The notes: generated by a model not told the origin, from the letters alone. A stretch of 64,000 bases of DNA from Pseudomonas kermanshahensis (GCF_014269205.2 NZ_JABWRY020000003.1:1-64000), one strand, 5' to 3'. Counted from the first letter of the stretch, positions 39,066 through 48,660 are shown. Made by a program: numbers and translations.

Positions 39066-39086
39066 CCCCAGTCAAGGACGTCCTGA

Positions 39087-40694
39087 ATGGAAGACTTTTC
39101 GCTCGCGGCACTTAAATCACTGATTCTCGCCAATCAGTTGCTCTCTGCCGGCCTGCTTTCGTTGCTGATCACTGCGGTGATCGTGCGTAACTATTGGGAA
39201 GAGGTTTCCTACTTCCTGACCCGTGTCTGGCACAGCTTCCCCTTGATCGGTACGGTCGCGCGCCTGTCGCGCAAGCCGGCTTCGGTCGACGCTGAAGGCT
39301 GGATCAACCACGAAGTCACCCTGTCGAACGTGTACAACAAGAAGTTCAAGCTCTACGCCAAGGACGCGAACGCCTACAGTGCCTACCTGGACTACCTGTC
39401 CAAGGCCGGTGAGGCCGGGCGTTCTGCGCGGCCGTGGTGGGTGTTGGCGGTTGTCCTGTTGCTGGTGGTGATCGAGGCCATGGGGTTTGCCTATGTGGTC
39501 GCCGGCTGGGTGAACATGGACGCGTCGACGAATGACCGTCATTGGTTGACAGCATTCGTGGCGATTCTGCTGGCCGTTGCGTCGGCGTTTCTGGCCGAGG
39601 CTGCCGGGCACGCGGTGCACCACAACAGCCTGGTCGCCCGCGCCCGCCATTGGTGGCAGGGTGAAGAGCCTTCCAAGCGCTCGCGCTCGCTGAAAGCCAA
39701 CAAAGCCATCAACCTGGAAGACTCCTTCAGCGACTCGGACAAGCCTGACTACGAGCAGTTGCTGGCCCGTGTGAAGGACGTGAACGCCAACGTCACGCGC
39801 AAGTTCTTCTGGTTGATCACCTGCGGTGCGTTCGTGGTGGCCATGGCCATTGGTGCCTTCCTCATCCGTTCGGCCACCCTGGACAGCATCGAGACCGAGA
39901 TGGTCAACGGCATGCGTGCCGAAGCGTCCACGCAAAGCAGCACCGCGGGCTCGCCGTTCGACCTGCCAGCAGAATCCCAGGCCATCAACGATGAAGCGGA
40001 TAACGCCACCATCGACGACAAGATGCAGGCGATCCGCAAGGCCAGCCTGACGACCTACGTGATGCTGTCGCTGATCTACGTGGCGATCCAAGGCATCAGC
40101 CTGTGGTTGGCCAGCCGCTACTTCTTCGCCGGTACGCACTCGCACACCGCCTGGCAGCGTACGCACAAGTACGCCACCTCCGAAGAAATGCTCGATGCGA
40201 TGGACCAGAAGCGTTCGGCCATCGCCAGCCATGCCGATGACAAGCTGCGCCGCTTGCAGACCTTGTTGTCCAGCCGTGATCACACCGATGCCAATGTGCT
40301 GACGGCACTGGACGGGGAAAACACCGCCCGCCGCAATTTCTTGAGCTTCGTCGAACACAAGGCTGACAAGGTATCGGAGCAGCCAGAGAAGCCAGCGCGG
40401 CCGATTGAAACCGTTACACCAGCAACCGCGGCTGTAGCCGTCGCTGTCGCCGCGACGCCGGTCGAGCCCCAGCCTGCCGTAGCCCCTGTTGCCCCTGCTG
40501 CTGCAGTGGCCGAGCCGGTCGCTATCAAGGCCTCCGAGTTCCACGATGTGACTGGCCTGCCGGAAGAAAGCCTGGCCGCCGCCAGCCGTGCGCTGAATGT
40601 CAGCGAGGCGCAACTGCGCGACATCCGCGAGCAACAGCAAGCACTCAAGGCGCTTGGCCTGTTCCCGGCGAAGAAGGAGGGCATGCTGTCATGA
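39087..40694 (+). CDS. Five-helix inner-membrane protein of unknown function
   Basis: A 535-residue protein. Hydrophobic helices lie at roughly residues 13-33, 115-139, 149-168, 243-264 and 320-343. A long soluble tail (350-535) includes a helical part (KRSAIASHADDKLRRLQTLL), a Val/Ala/Pro linker and a final helical domain (TGLPEESLAAASRALNVSEA). No family recognised. It starts 21 bases after the OmpA-like gene and overlaps the next gene by four bases, so the three products probably act together across the envelope. Confidence 0.78.
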   Translation: MEDFSLAALKSLILANQLLSAGLLSLLITAVIVRNYWEEVSYFLTRVWHSFPLIGTVARLSRKPASVDAEGWINHEVTLSNVYNKKFKLYAKDANAYSAYLDYLSKAGEAGRSARPWWVLAVVLLLVVIEAMGFAYVVAGWVNMDASTNDRHWLTAFVAILLAVASAFLAEAAGHAVHHNSLVARARHWWQGEEPSKRSRSLKANKAINLEDSFSDSDKPDYEQLLARVKDVNANVTRKFFWLITCGAFVVAMAIGAFLIRSATLDSIETEMVNGMRAEASTQSSTAGSPFDLPAESQAINDEADNATIDDKMQAIRKASLTTYVMLSLIYVAIQGISLWLASRYFFAGTHSHTAWQRTHKYATSEEMLDAMDQKRSAIASHADDKLRRLQTLLSSRDHTDANVLTALDGENTARRNFLSFVEHKADKVSEQPEKPARPIETVTPATAAVAVAVAATPVEPQPAVAPVAPAAAVAEPVAIKASEFHDVTGLPEESLAAASRALNVSEAQLRDIREQQQALKALGLFPAKKEGMLS

Positions 40695-41524
40695 GGCTTG
40701 CCAAGGCCCTGATCCTGGCGCTGGCGCTGCCGTGTGCAGCGCTGGCCGCGGAACGCAACGACCTGCAGAGCTGCTACACGCGCAATGGCCTGGCAGACAT
40801 CAAGCCTGCAGGTTCCGGCCGCGAGCTGGTGGTGATCATCGATCAGACCATCCCGATGCCAGAAGACCTGCAGCGCAGCGCCTGGGGCCAGATCGACCGG
40901 TTCGTGCAGCCGGGCGATCGCGTCAGGCTCTATACCTTCTCGGCGTTCCTGCCGGGTGAATATCAGCGCCTGGTGTATGCCGGCGAGCTGGACACGCCGT
41001 TGCAGGGCGAGGTTCGCGACGATGTGAACATGCGCAAGCTGCGTGGCCTGGACCAGTGCCTGGCGACCCAGAAAAAGGCGTTTCAGACCGGTTTCGGCGG
41101 GCTGTTCGTGAAGGGCCTGCGCGGGGCGCGTCAGGACATCCCCAAGAGCGAAATCATGAACACCCTGCGCCGTGTCGGTGAAGACATGGGCAAAGAGCAG
41201 GGTATCCAGGAGCGGGTGGTGTACCTGATTTCGGACATGCTCGAGCATTCCGACTACACCAGCTTCTACGCGGCCAACCAGATCAAGCAACTGAACGTTG
41301 GCAACGAACTGAAGCTTGCGCAGAGCAAGGGGCTGTACGCCGACCTGCAAGGCGCCCGGGTGTATGTGTCTGGCGCTGGGCTGGTCACCGACGCGGTGAA
41401 GCATGCCTACCGCTCTGGCAAGACCATGGATGCGCTGAACGACTTCTGGGCGCAATACCTGAATGCCTCCAACGCAACGTTGGAAGGCTTTGGCACGCCT
41501 AGCCTGAGTACCGACCTTCGGTAA
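40691..41524 (+). CDS. Exported von Willebrand A-like protein of unknown function
   Basis: A 277-residue protein with a signal peptide (KALILALALPCAALAA). Its core looks like a VWA/Rossmann fold: strand ELVVIIDQT with D51 in place of the first metal-site residue, and a later strand ending VVYLISDMLEHSDYT with D182. The metal motif is D-x-T-x-P rather than D-x-S-x-S, so metal binding may be weakened. Its ATG overlaps the membrane-protein stop. A hairpin and a REP pair follow, closing the operon. I do not recognise a named family. Confidence 0.72.
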   Translation: MRLAKALILALALPCAALAAERNDLQSCYTRNGLADIKPAGSGRELVVIIDQTIPMPEDLQRSAWGQIDRFVQPGDRVRLYTFSAFLPGEYQRLVYAGELDTPLQGEVRDDVNMRKLRGLDQCLATQKKAFQTGFGGLFVKGLRGARQDIPKSEIMNTLRRVGEDMGKEQGIQERVVYLISDMLEHSDYTSFYAANQIKQLNVGNELKLAQSKGLYADLQGARVYVSGAGLVTDAVKHAYRSGKTMDALNDFWAQYLNASNATLEGFGTPSLSTDLR

Positions 41525-41539
41525 CCCGGCCTTCCGGGT
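41524..41539 (+). terminator. Short hairpin after the envelope operon
   Basis: ACCCGG-CCTT-CCGGGT begins in the stop codon of the VWA-like gene. The stem is only 6 bp and no T-run follows, so it may act with the REP pair next to it. Confidence 0.45.
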
Positions 41540-41552
41540 AATACGCACCCTT

Positions 41553-41646
41553 GTAGGAGCAGCCTTGTGCTGCGAAGAGGCCGGTGACAACACAGTAGAT
41601 CTGCGCTGTTGTCACCGGCCTCTTCGCAGCACAAGGCTGCGCCTAC
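41553..41646. repeat. REP inverted pair (GTAGGAGCAGCC class)
   Basis: The same outer arms as at 19594-19687, with a different self-complementary centre (GGTGACAACA and TGTTGTCACC). It separates two convergent genes. Confidence 0.9.
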
Positions 41647-41657
41647 AGGTGACTGCG

Positions 41658-43388
41658 CTACAGCTTCGGCATCTGCCCGATGCGCGCGACCATCTCGCTC
41701 ACCACCTGCAGATCCAGCATGAACTGCTCCACGGTCTTGAACTCGTTGTCGTTGTGCCCGGTGTATTTCACGTCAGGCATGGCCAGGCCGAACTGCACGC
41801 CGTTGGGCAAGTCATGCACCGAGGTAGCCCCCGCCGAGGTGCCAAACTCGTGCTTCATGCCCAGGTTCTCGCTGGCCACGGCAAGCAGGGCCTTGACCCA
41901 CTCGCCCTCCGGGTTGCGGTACATCGGCGCGTCGAGGCTGTAGTCGAAGGCCACCGGGACGTGGCTGGTGCTCTTCCATTTATCCAGCTTGGTCGCCAGG
42001 TCATCCTTGATCACGGCAATTTCCTTGCCCTTCGGGATACGCAGGTTGACCGCCAGTTTCAGCCCCTTGTCGTCCACGCCGACAAAGGTCGGAGAGGCGG
42101 TCAGGGGCCCCATGAACGCGTCTTCAAAGCCCACGCCGAGCTTTTTGCCCAGGTAGTCCAGGCCCCAGTTGTCGTTGGCATAACGGGCGGCGTCGGTGAA
42201 CTGGTTGTGCTTGAGTGGCACCTGCTTGCCCAGGCCATCGATGAACACCAGCATGCGCGCCACCGGGTTGACCCCAGACTCTGGCTCCGAGGAGTGGGCC
42301 GAGACGCCTTTCACGGTGAGCTGCACGTCCTTGCCAACCACCTTGGCATCGATGCTGAAATCACCGCCGTTGCCCTTCACATACGCGGCACCGGCCTTGT
42401 TCAGGCTGGCTGCCAGCTCGGCAGGCTTGTCGCTGGCCAGGGTGGCGACCGACGTCGTCGGGATCTGGTTGGTGGCCAGGCCGCCGGTGAGGTGGGTGAT
42501 TTCGGCGCCCTTGCCGGTGGCGGCGCGCTTGGCGAAGGTGGCCATGACCGTGCCGTAGCCTTTCTCGGCGATGACCACCGGGTAGCCGCCATCCAGCGCC
42601 AGGTTGTAGTCGGGCGTCGGGTTGCGCTCGAAGTAGTAAGGGATCGCGTCACCGCTGGTTTCTTCGGTGGTGTCCACCAGCAGTTTGAGTTGCCGGGCCA
42701 GCGGCAGCTTCTCGTCCTTGGCCACTTTCAGCGCATACAGCGCCACGACGATGCCGTTCTTGTCGTCTTCGGTGCCGCGGCCATACATGCGGTCACCCAC
42801 CAGCGTGACCTTGAAAGGGTCGAGGCGAGTGCCATCGTCCAGCTTCCAGTTGTCCGGGTTGACCGGCACCACATCGGCGTGGGCATGGATGCCGACCACT
42901 TCTTTGCCTTCGCCCAGGGTGATCTCGTAGACCCGGTTGTCGATATTGCGGAACGTCAGGCCAAAGCCTTCGGCCAGGGCTTTGATCTTGTCCGCGATCT
43001 TCAGGAACTCGGGGTTCTCGTGCTGCGGTACGCCATCGACGCTGAAGGTGGGGATGGCCACCAGTTCGCGCAGGGTCTCGGTGGCGGCCTTGCCGTACTT
43101 GATGCGGGTATACAGGCCCAGCAGGCGGTTGATTTCGTTCTGCTGCTCGTCGGCCAGCGGCTTGTTGGCCAGGTACGCGCTCAGCGTCTCCCCGAGGTTG
43201 TCGGCCTTGGCCAGGTCGCTGCCGTTGAGCTTGCCGATGAACTGTTTGAAGTCCGCCAGTTCTGTGCCGTCGTAGGCCTTGATGATGGCCGCGGATTGTT
43301 GCTGGGAGAGGTTGGCCTGGGCCGGTACGCTGAACAGGCCGATGCTGGCCAGCAGCAATGAAGTAGCAGTGAGTTTTTTCAGGTACAT
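41658..43388 (-). CDS. Exported M20-family dipeptidase
   Basis: A 576-residue zinc peptidase with a signal peptide ([20 protein letters not shown]). The M20 ligands are visible: [18 protein letters not shown], catalytic Glu in DTTEETSG, and a final His in YTGHNDNEF. The lid domain lies between. The length and PepV/Sapep-like features suggest a dipeptidase in the periplasm. Start: ATG 43388 gives a clean signal peptide, with GAAGGA 12 bases upstream; ATGs at 43400 and 43415 are possible. Confidence 0.85.
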   Translation of the reverse strand: MYLKKLTATSLLLASIGLFSVPAQANLSQQQSAAIIKAYDGTELADFKQFIGKLNGSDLAKADNLGETLSAYLANKPLADEQQNEINRLLGLYTRIKYGKAATETLRELVAIPTFSVDGVPQHENPEFLKIADKIKALAEGFGLTFRNIDNRVYEITLGEGKEVVGIHAHADVVPVNPDNWKLDDGTRLDPFKVTLVGDRMYGRGTEDDKNGIVVALYALKVAKDEKLPLARQLKLLVDTTEETSGDAIPYYFERNPTPDYNLALDGGYPVVIAEKGYGTVMATFAKRAATGKGAEITHLTGGLATNQIPTTSVATLASDKPAELAASLNKAGAAYVKGNGGDFSIDAKVVGKDVQLTVKGVSAHSSEPESGVNPVARMLVFIDGLGKQVPLKHNQFTDAARYANDNWGLDYLGKKLGVGFEDAFMGPLTASPTFVGVDDKGLKLAVNLRIPKGKEIAVIKDDLATKLDKWKSTSHVPVAFDYSLDAPMYRNPEGEWVKALLAVASENLGMKHEFGTSAGATSVHDLPNGVQFGLAMPDVKYTGHNDNEFKTVEQFMLDLQVVSEMVARIGQMPKL

Positions 43389-43511
43389 GGGCGCGCGCAT
43401 TCCTTCGCGAGTCATTGTTGGGGGTACCCGTTCGAAAAACGGGAAGGTGCCCACGCTAACACCAATGCTCTGCAGTACGGGAGTACCAGAAACGCGACAT
43501 GTCGCACAAAC

Positions 43512-43542
43512 GAAAAAGCCCCGGGAATAATCCCAGGGCTTT
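43512..43542 (-). terminator. Terminator of the tRNA-Arg transcript
   Basis: On the minus strand AGCCCTGGGA-TTAT-TCCCGGGGCT is followed by TTTT, about seven bases beyond the tRNA 3' end. This is a standard intrinsic terminator shape. Confidence 0.8.
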
Positions 43543-43548
43543 CGAAGA

Positions 43549-43625
43549 TGGCGCACTCGGCGGGATTCGAACCCACGACCCCTGCCTTCGGAGGGCAGTA
43601 CTCTATCCAGCTGAGCTACGAGTGC
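43549..43625 (-). tRNA. tRNA-Arg(CCG)
   Basis: A 77-nt cloverleaf on the minus strand with an encoded CCA. The acceptor stem is GCACTCG/CGAGTGC with discriminator G, the D arm is AGCTCAGCTGGATAGAGT, the anticodon stem is CTGCC/GGCAG with loop CTCCGAA (anticodon CCG), and the T arm is GTGGGTTCGAATCCCGC. It reads CGG arginine codons. Confidence 0.96.
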
Positions 43626-43713
43626 AACGCGCACGCATGATACCCATCTGTTTCGGTTGCGTCCATCGCCTTGATCTGTAGCTGTTTTTACCCGCGCTTT
43701 GGGCATAACGCCT

Positions 43714-43807
43714 GTAGGAGCAGCCTTGTGCTGCGAAGAGGCCAGTGGCAGCAACGCAGACGTGTGCTGTTATCGCCGGCCTCTTCGCAGCACAAGGCTG
43801 CTCCTAC
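43714..43807. repeat. REP inverted pair (GTAGGAGCAGCC class)
   Basis: Arms as at 19594, with an imperfectly complementary centre. It lies between the tRNA and the end of atsC. Confidence 0.88.
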
Positions 43808-43813
43808 CGGCCA

Positions 43814-44677
43814 TCAGAGTGCGATCAGCTCGGGCCGCAGCCCTTCTACCCGGCGAACCACGGGTGGCAGGTAACTGCCGGCACCGGTGATCTGGTGCAG
43901 CACCTTCTCGCGCAGCCCATGCAGCGCCACGCCTGTGCGCAGGCGCGGGTGTGGCAGGTCGATTTCGACCACCGACTTGATCCGCCCCGGGCGCGGTTCC
44001 AGCACGACCACCCGGTCGGCCAGGTAGGTGGCCTCTTCGGCGTCGTGGGTCACCAGCAGGGTGGTGATGCCGGCTCGTTCCCGAATGGCTAGCAGCTCAT
44101 CCTGCAGTTGCTGGCGGGTCAGCGCATCGAGCGCGCCGAAGGGCTCGTCAAGCAACAGGATCCGTGGGCTGGCCACCAGCCCGCGGGCGATTGCCACGCG
44201 CTGGGCCATGCCGCCGGAAAGCTGGTGCGGGTAAGCCGACTCGAACCCGCTAAGGCCGACCAGCAGCACAAATTCATGCACGCGCCGGGCGCGCTCACCC
44301 TGGGTCAGCTGTTCGTTGACCAGCCCTAGGGCGATGTTCTGCTCCACCGTCAGCCAGGGGAACAGGCGGTGTTCCTGAAACACGATGCCGCGTTCGCCAC
44401 CGATGCCACTGACCGCGCGCCCGTCGACGCGGATGCTGCCGCTGTAGTCGGTGTCGAGCCCCACCAGCAGGCGCAGCAGGGTGGATTTGCCACAGCCGGA
44501 CGCACCGACGATGGCGATGAATTCGCCTTCGTTGATCGACAGGTTGAAATCGTGAATGGCCTCCAACGGTTGGCCATCGACGCGGAATACCTTACCGACC
44601 CCCTCGAAGCTGACCAATGGCGGGGTAACGTCGGGTTGATTGGCCGCAGGCAGGTGCGAGGTGTTGAAGGCGTTCAT
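43814..44677 (-). CDS. atsC: Sulfate-ester ABC transporter ATPase
   Basis: A 287-residue nucleotide-binding subunit with Walker A GASGCGKST, signature LSGGMAQRVAIARGL, Walker B ILLLDEPF and H-loop LVTHD. Its ATG overlaps the atsB stop. Position beside atsB and divergent from atsR-atsK matches the sulfate-ester transporter described in P. putida S-313 and P. aeruginosa. The symbol rests on synteny with recognised atsK. Confidence 0.85.
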   Translation of the reverse strand: MNAFNTSHLPAANQPDVTPPLVSFEGVGKVFRVDGQPLEAIHDFNLSINEGEFIAIVGASGCGKSTLLRLLVGLDTDYSGSIRVDGRAVSGIGGERGIVFQEHRLFPWLTVEQNIALGLVNEQLTQGERARRVHEFVLLVGLSGFESAYPHQLSGGMAQRVAIARGLVASPRILLLDEPFGALDALTRQQLQDELLAIRERAGITTLLVTHDAEEATYLADRVVVLEPRPGRIKSVVEIDLPHPRLRTGVALHGLREKVLHQITGAGSYLPPVVRRVEGLRPELIAL

Positions 44678-46278
44678 GCGGTTCTCCAGCGCGTGGCGCG
44701 CGATTCGAGGCGTTGTCCGAGGGTGCCGAGCAGGGCGCCGACCAGGCCGATCAGGACCATGGCGGCCATCACCTGGTCCATGCGGAACAGCTGTTGGGCG
44801 CCGATCATCAGGCTGGCGATGCCGCCGTCAGAAGGCATGAAGTATTCGGCGCCGATGGTGCCCAGCCAGGCATAGATCAGCGACAGGCGCAGGCCAGCGA
44901 AAATCGCCGGGGCAGCGCCGGGCAGCACCAACCGGCGCAAGCGTTGTCACAGGCTCAGGCGCAAGGTGCGGGCGGCCTCGCCCAGTTGAGGCGACAGCCC
45001 GGCGATACCGCGCTGGGTGGCGATCAGCAACGGGAAGAACGCCGCCAGGGCCACGAACACAGTCTTGGCGCCTTCGCCCAGGCCGAACCAGGCCGTAAGC
45101 AGTGGCACCCAGGCAAACAGCGCCACTTGGCGCACGGCCGTCAGGCTCGGGCCGAACACGCGCTCGGCGCGGTGCGAAAGCCCCAGCAGCAGGCCAACCA
45201 GCAAACCCGCGCCACCGCCCAGCACCAGGCCGGTCAAGGTGCGTTGCAGGCTCAGCAGCAACGCCTGTGGCAGCGTGCCGTCCGCCAGCCCGCTGAACAG
45301 GGTGTGCAGCACGCCCAGCGGTGACGTGAGGATGTTCTGGTCAACCCAGCCCACGGTGCTGGTGGCCTGCCACAGCGCCAGCAGTGCAATCGGCAGCAGT
45401 AGGCTTTGCCAACCTTTTGGGATCGGGCCGCGCTGCTGCTCGCCGGTTGCGGGTTGCGGCCAGAACAGCAGGCGTTTCTCCAGGCGCGAGAAGCCTTGCT
45501 CCATGAGCGCCCCAACCAGGCCGATCACCAGGATGCAGAGCAGCACCAGGTCGAGCATGAACAACTGCCGGCCCCACACCATCAGGTAGCCGATGCCCTC
45601 GCTGGAGGCCAGCAGCTCCACGGCCAGCAACGACGTCCAGCCGGTAGCCAGGGCCAGGCGTACGCCCGTGAGGAAGGCGGGCAGGGCGGCGGGCAACAGC
45701 AGCCGCAGGAACAACAGGTGACGTGGCAAACGCAACGCCGCTGCAGCTTCACGCAGCTTGGGTTGGGCATCGCGCACGCCGACCAGGGTGTGCAGGGTGA
45801 CCGGCACCACCACGGCTTTGACCAGCACCACCAGCTTCAGCAACTCGCCGATGCCGAAAAACAGCATGAACAGCGGAATCCAGGCCAGGGTGGGAATTTG
45901 CGCCAGCGCGACGAAGGTGGGCAGCACCAGCGTCTGTGCCCGCCGCGACGACCCCAGCCAGGTGCCCAGCAGCAACCCGCTGACAATCCCGACCGCCAAG
46001 CCCCAGAACAGCCGCTGCACACTTATCCACAGGTGCCCCCAAAGCTCCCCGGAGCCAAACTCCAGCGCGCTCTCCCATACCCGCGAAGGTGCCGGCAGAA
46101 TCTGCTCGCTCATCCAGTGTTGCCGGCTGGCGACCACCCACAACACCGCGATCAACAGCGGCAATACCCAAGAAAGGTACGCAGCCCTCTGGTAGGAGCG
46201 GCCTTGCGTCGCGAAAGGGCCGCGAAGCGGCCCCCGAAGCCACCCCCAACTCCTGTTCAGAATTCCATTCATCGGCAT
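44674..46278 (-). pseudogene. atsB: Double-length ABC permease atsB interrupted by in-frame TGA
   Basis: A 535-codon frame on the minus strand that is continuous except for TGA at codon 444 (44947-44949). It encodes two fused permease halves, each with an EAA coupling loop: REAAAALRLPRHLLFLRLLLP, and GEAARTLRLSL-stop-QRLRRLVLP. The stop falls inside the second loop, and the remaining 90 codons still encode perfect permease sequence (PGAAPAIFAGLRLSLIYAWL). As read, the product loses the last helices. A recent nonsense mutation, a sequencing error or readthrough are all possible. The N-terminus also contains a REP element. The frame overlaps atsC by four bases. Confidence 0.85.
46193..46240. 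repeat. Single REP element inside the atsB N-terminal codons
   Basis: GTAGGAGCGGCCTTGCGTCG... with the inner palindrome GGGCCGCGAAGCGGCCCC is the same element as at 9863 and 58439, here as one copy. Read in the atsB frame it encodes about GPLRGPFATQGRSYQ. Confidence 0.85.
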
Positions 46279-46572
46279 CTCTCGAACGAAGCGTTGTTAT
46301 CTTATGCACTAATGGAATTAAAAATTCATAAGTGCGCATTTCAAGAGATAAGAGCATGCAACCCTTGCATGCGCAAACCCCTTACCGTTGCGTTTTCCTC
46401 ATATTTTCCATGCGTTCCCCGCAAGCCCCCCGCAGGCCCGCATAACGCCTGATTTATGCCTTCTGGTTACTAAAAAATGAAGTTTTGATCTTTGGAGGTT
46501 CTAACCAGACCTGCCTAGCTTCTGGCCAAAGCGCCGGCCTTCGTCGGTGGCAGCCTGCCAAGGAGCCTTGCC
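46279..46572. promoter_or_regulatory. Divergent control region between atsB and atsR
   Basis: A 294-base AT-rich gap between divergent operons. CTTATG (46301-46306) and CATAAG (46327-46332) form an inverted repeat around a 20-base AT-rich centre, typical of LysR-type sites such as CysB or SftR. A second AT-rich stretch precedes atsR (46465-46500). Which regulator binds is inference. Confidence 0.5.
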
Positions 46573-47610
46573 ATGAAAACCCCACTACGCCACCTGATCA
46601 CCGCCCTTGGGCTGGTCTTCACCCTCAACGCCCACGCTGCCGAGTCAGCCAAGCCAGAGAGCATCCGCATCGCCGTGCCGGACTTGAGCGCTGGCAGCAA
46701 ACACAGCGCCGGGGGCGTGGTCGATGTGCTGCGCGACCAGCAATTGCTGGAGAAAGAATTTGCCAAGGACGGCATCCGCATCGATTGGCACTTCTTCAAG
46801 GGCGCAGGGCCGGTGGTGAACGAGGCCCTGGCCAATGGAAAAGCCGACTTTGCCTACCTGGGGGACCTGGCTGCGATCGTCGGCAAGGCCAATGGCTTGG
46901 ATACCCGCGTGCTGTCGGCCGGCGTGCGGGGGGTGAAAAGCTACCTGGGGGTGGTGCCGGGGTCCGGCATCAAGACCCTGCACGACCTCAAGGGCAAGCG
47001 TGTGGCGGTGTTCCGCGGCACTGCCAACCAGCTGTCGTTCGCCAGCGCGCTGGCCAGCCAGGGGCTGTCCGAGCGTGACCTGAAGGTGATCAACCTCGAC
47101 TTCAACGCTGCCAACGCCGCAATCGCCGCCAAGCAGATCGATGCCACCTGGGGCCTGTCGAACCTGCTGTCGCTGCGTGAACGCGGGCTGGTCGAACTGC
47201 CCGTCAACTCCCGCGACCTGCAAGGCGCCGGCAGCACCCAAGCGGTCTTGCTGGGCACCGGCGAATTCATCCGCCAGCACCCAGACCTGGTGCAGCGCCT
47301 GGTCAATGCCCAGGAGCAGGCTACCGCGTGGCTGCGTGACGAACACAACCGCGACGCCTATGTCGACCTGGTGGCAAACAACGCCAGCTGGCCGCGCAGC
47401 ATCCTCAGCGATGACTTGGCGAAGGAAAACCTCGCGCATTACTTCGACCCACGCCTGGACGCTGATTTTCTGGCCCAACTGCAGCAGGGCGTCGACCTGG
47501 CCGCCAAAGAGCGCCTGATCCGCCGTGGCTTCCAAGTTGCCGACTGGGTTGAACCACGCTTTCTCGACGCCGCACTGCAACAGCAACAGGCCGTTCAGGC
47601 CGCCCGCTAA
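46573..47610 (+). CDS. atsR: Sulfate-ester-binding periplasmic protein
   Basis: A 345-residue exported solute-binding protein (signal peptide ends near AHAAES) of the SsuA/TauA class, with VVNEALANGKADFAYLGDLA as the family pattern. It precedes atsK by 36 bases with AAGGAG before its start. In P. putida S-313 atsR encodes the binding protein of the alkylsulfate uptake system. It is divergent from atsBC. Confidence 0.88.
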   Translation: MKTPLRHLITALGLVFTLNAHAAESAKPESIRIAVPDLSAGSKHSAGGVVDVLRDQQLLEKEFAKDGIRIDWHFFKGAGPVVNEALANGKADFAYLGDLAAIVGKANGLDTRVLSAGVRGVKSYLGVVPGSGIKTLHDLKGKRVAVFRGTANQLSFASALASQGLSERDLKVINLDFNAANAAIAAKQIDATWGLSNLLSLRERGLVELPVNSRDLQGAGSTQAVLLGTGEFIRQHPDLVQRLVNAQEQATAWLRDEHNRDAYVDLVANNASWPRSILSDDLAKENLAHYFDPRLDADFLAQLQQGVDLAAKERLIRRGFQVADWVEPRFLDAALQQQQAVQAAR

Positions 47611-47646
47611 CCCTTTGAACCGACAATAACCGTAAGGACCACGACC

Positions 47647-48552
47647 ATGAGCAATGCCGCCCTGGCCACCGCGCCACTCGCCCTTGAACTCGACATCCAT
47701 CCGGTTGCCGGCCGTATCGGCGCCGAGATCCGCGGGTTGAAACTTTCTGCCGACCTGGATGCCGCCACGATCGATGCCATACAGGCGGCCTTGGTCGAGC
47801 ACAAAGTGATCTTCTTCCGTGGCCAGACCCACCTGGACGACCAGAGCCAGGAAGGCTTCGCCAAGTTGCTGGGCGAGCCGGTCGCCCACCCCACCGTGCC
47901 GGTGGTCGATGGCACCAGCTACCTGCTGCAGCTTGATGGTGCCGAAGGCCAGCGGGCCAACTCCTGGCACACCGACGTGACTTTCGTCGATGCCTACCCC
48001 AAGGCCTCCATCCTGCGCAGCGTGGTGGCGCCGGCGTCTGGTGGGGATACCGTGTGGGCCAATACCGCAGCGGCGTACCAGGAGCTGCCCGAGCCACTGC
48101 GCGAGCTGGCCGACAAGTTGTGGGCGGTGCACAGCAACGAATACGACTACGCGTCCCTCAAGCCTGACGTCGACCCGGCCAAGCTGGAGCGTTATCGCCA
48201 GGTGTTCACCTCGACGGTGTACGAGACCGAGCATCCGGTCGTGCGCGTGCACCCGGTCAGCGGTGAGCGGGCGCTGCAGTTGGGGCACTTCGTGAAGCGC
48301 ATCAAGGGTTATTCGCTGGCCGATTCGCAGCACCTGTTCGCCGTGCTGCAGGGGCATGTCACGCGTTTGGAAAACACCGTGCGCTGGCGCTGGCAAGCGG
48401 GGGATGTGGCGATCTGGGATAACCGCGCGACGCAGCATTACGCGGTGGATGACTATGGCACCCAGCCGCGTGTGGTTCGGCGGGTGACGTTGGCGGGTGA
48501 GGTGCCGGTGGGGGTGGATGGGCAACTGAGCCGCACAACCCGTAAAGGCTAA
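47647..48552 (+). CDS. atsK: Alkylsulfatase AtsK (2-oxoglutarate-dependent dioxygenase)
   Basis: A 301-residue Fe(II)/2-oxoglutarate dioxygenase that closely matches the remembered AtsK sequence of P. putida S-313. The triad is visible as HxD in NSWHTDVTF and the distal His in NRATQHYAVDDYG, with 2-oxoglutarate arginine in RVVRRVTL. AtsK oxygenates alkyl sulfate esters to give an aldehyde and sulfate, supplying sulfur. It forms an operon with atsR. A start-proximal AAGGA is present. Confidence 0.95.
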   Translation: MSNAALATAPLALELDIHPVAGRIGAEIRGLKLSADLDAATIDAIQAALVEHKVIFFRGQTHLDDQSQEGFAKLLGEPVAHPTVPVVDGTSYLLQLDGAEGQRANSWHTDVTFVDAYPKASILRSVVAPASGGDTVWANTAAAYQELPEPLRELADKLWAVHSNEYDYASLKPDVDPAKLERYRQVFTSTVYETEHPVVRVHPVSGERALQLGHFVKRIKGYSLADSQHLFAVLQGHVTRLENTVRWRWQAGDVAIWDNRATQHYAVDDYGTQPRVVRRVTLAGEVPVGVDGQLSRTTRKG

Positions 48553-48566
48553 GTACTGCCCAGCCT

Positions 48567-48660
48567 GTGGGAGCAGCCTTGTGCTGCGAAGAGGCCGGTG
48601 TTGCCATGCTCATTACGTTTGGCATGCGCCGGCCTCTTCGCAGCACAAGGCTGCTCCTAC
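48567..48660. repeat. REP inverted pair (GTGGGAGCAGCC class)
   Basis: Arms as at 19594 with a partly self-complementary centre, between convergent atsK and sftR; a likely terminator for both. Confidence 0.88.

Noticed and set aside
43679..43807. Repeated palindromes that might look like a CRISPR array
   Set aside because: The elements are scattered, inverted and of REP type; there are no regular direct repeats with spacers and no cas genes.
44947..44949. TGA in atsB as a selenocysteine codon
   Set aside because: The permease family has no selenoprotein members and the position is in a structural loop; no selenocysteine insertion hairpin was recognised.
46530..46572. Possible sigma-54 promoter before atsR
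   Set aside because: A TGGCAG...TGCC pattern exists, but the spacing and the -12 element do not match the consensus well enough.
46645..48525. 626-codon open frame on the minus strand opposite atsR-atsK
   Set aside because: AtsR and AtsK are clearly real by motif; the antisense translation shows no recognisable domain.
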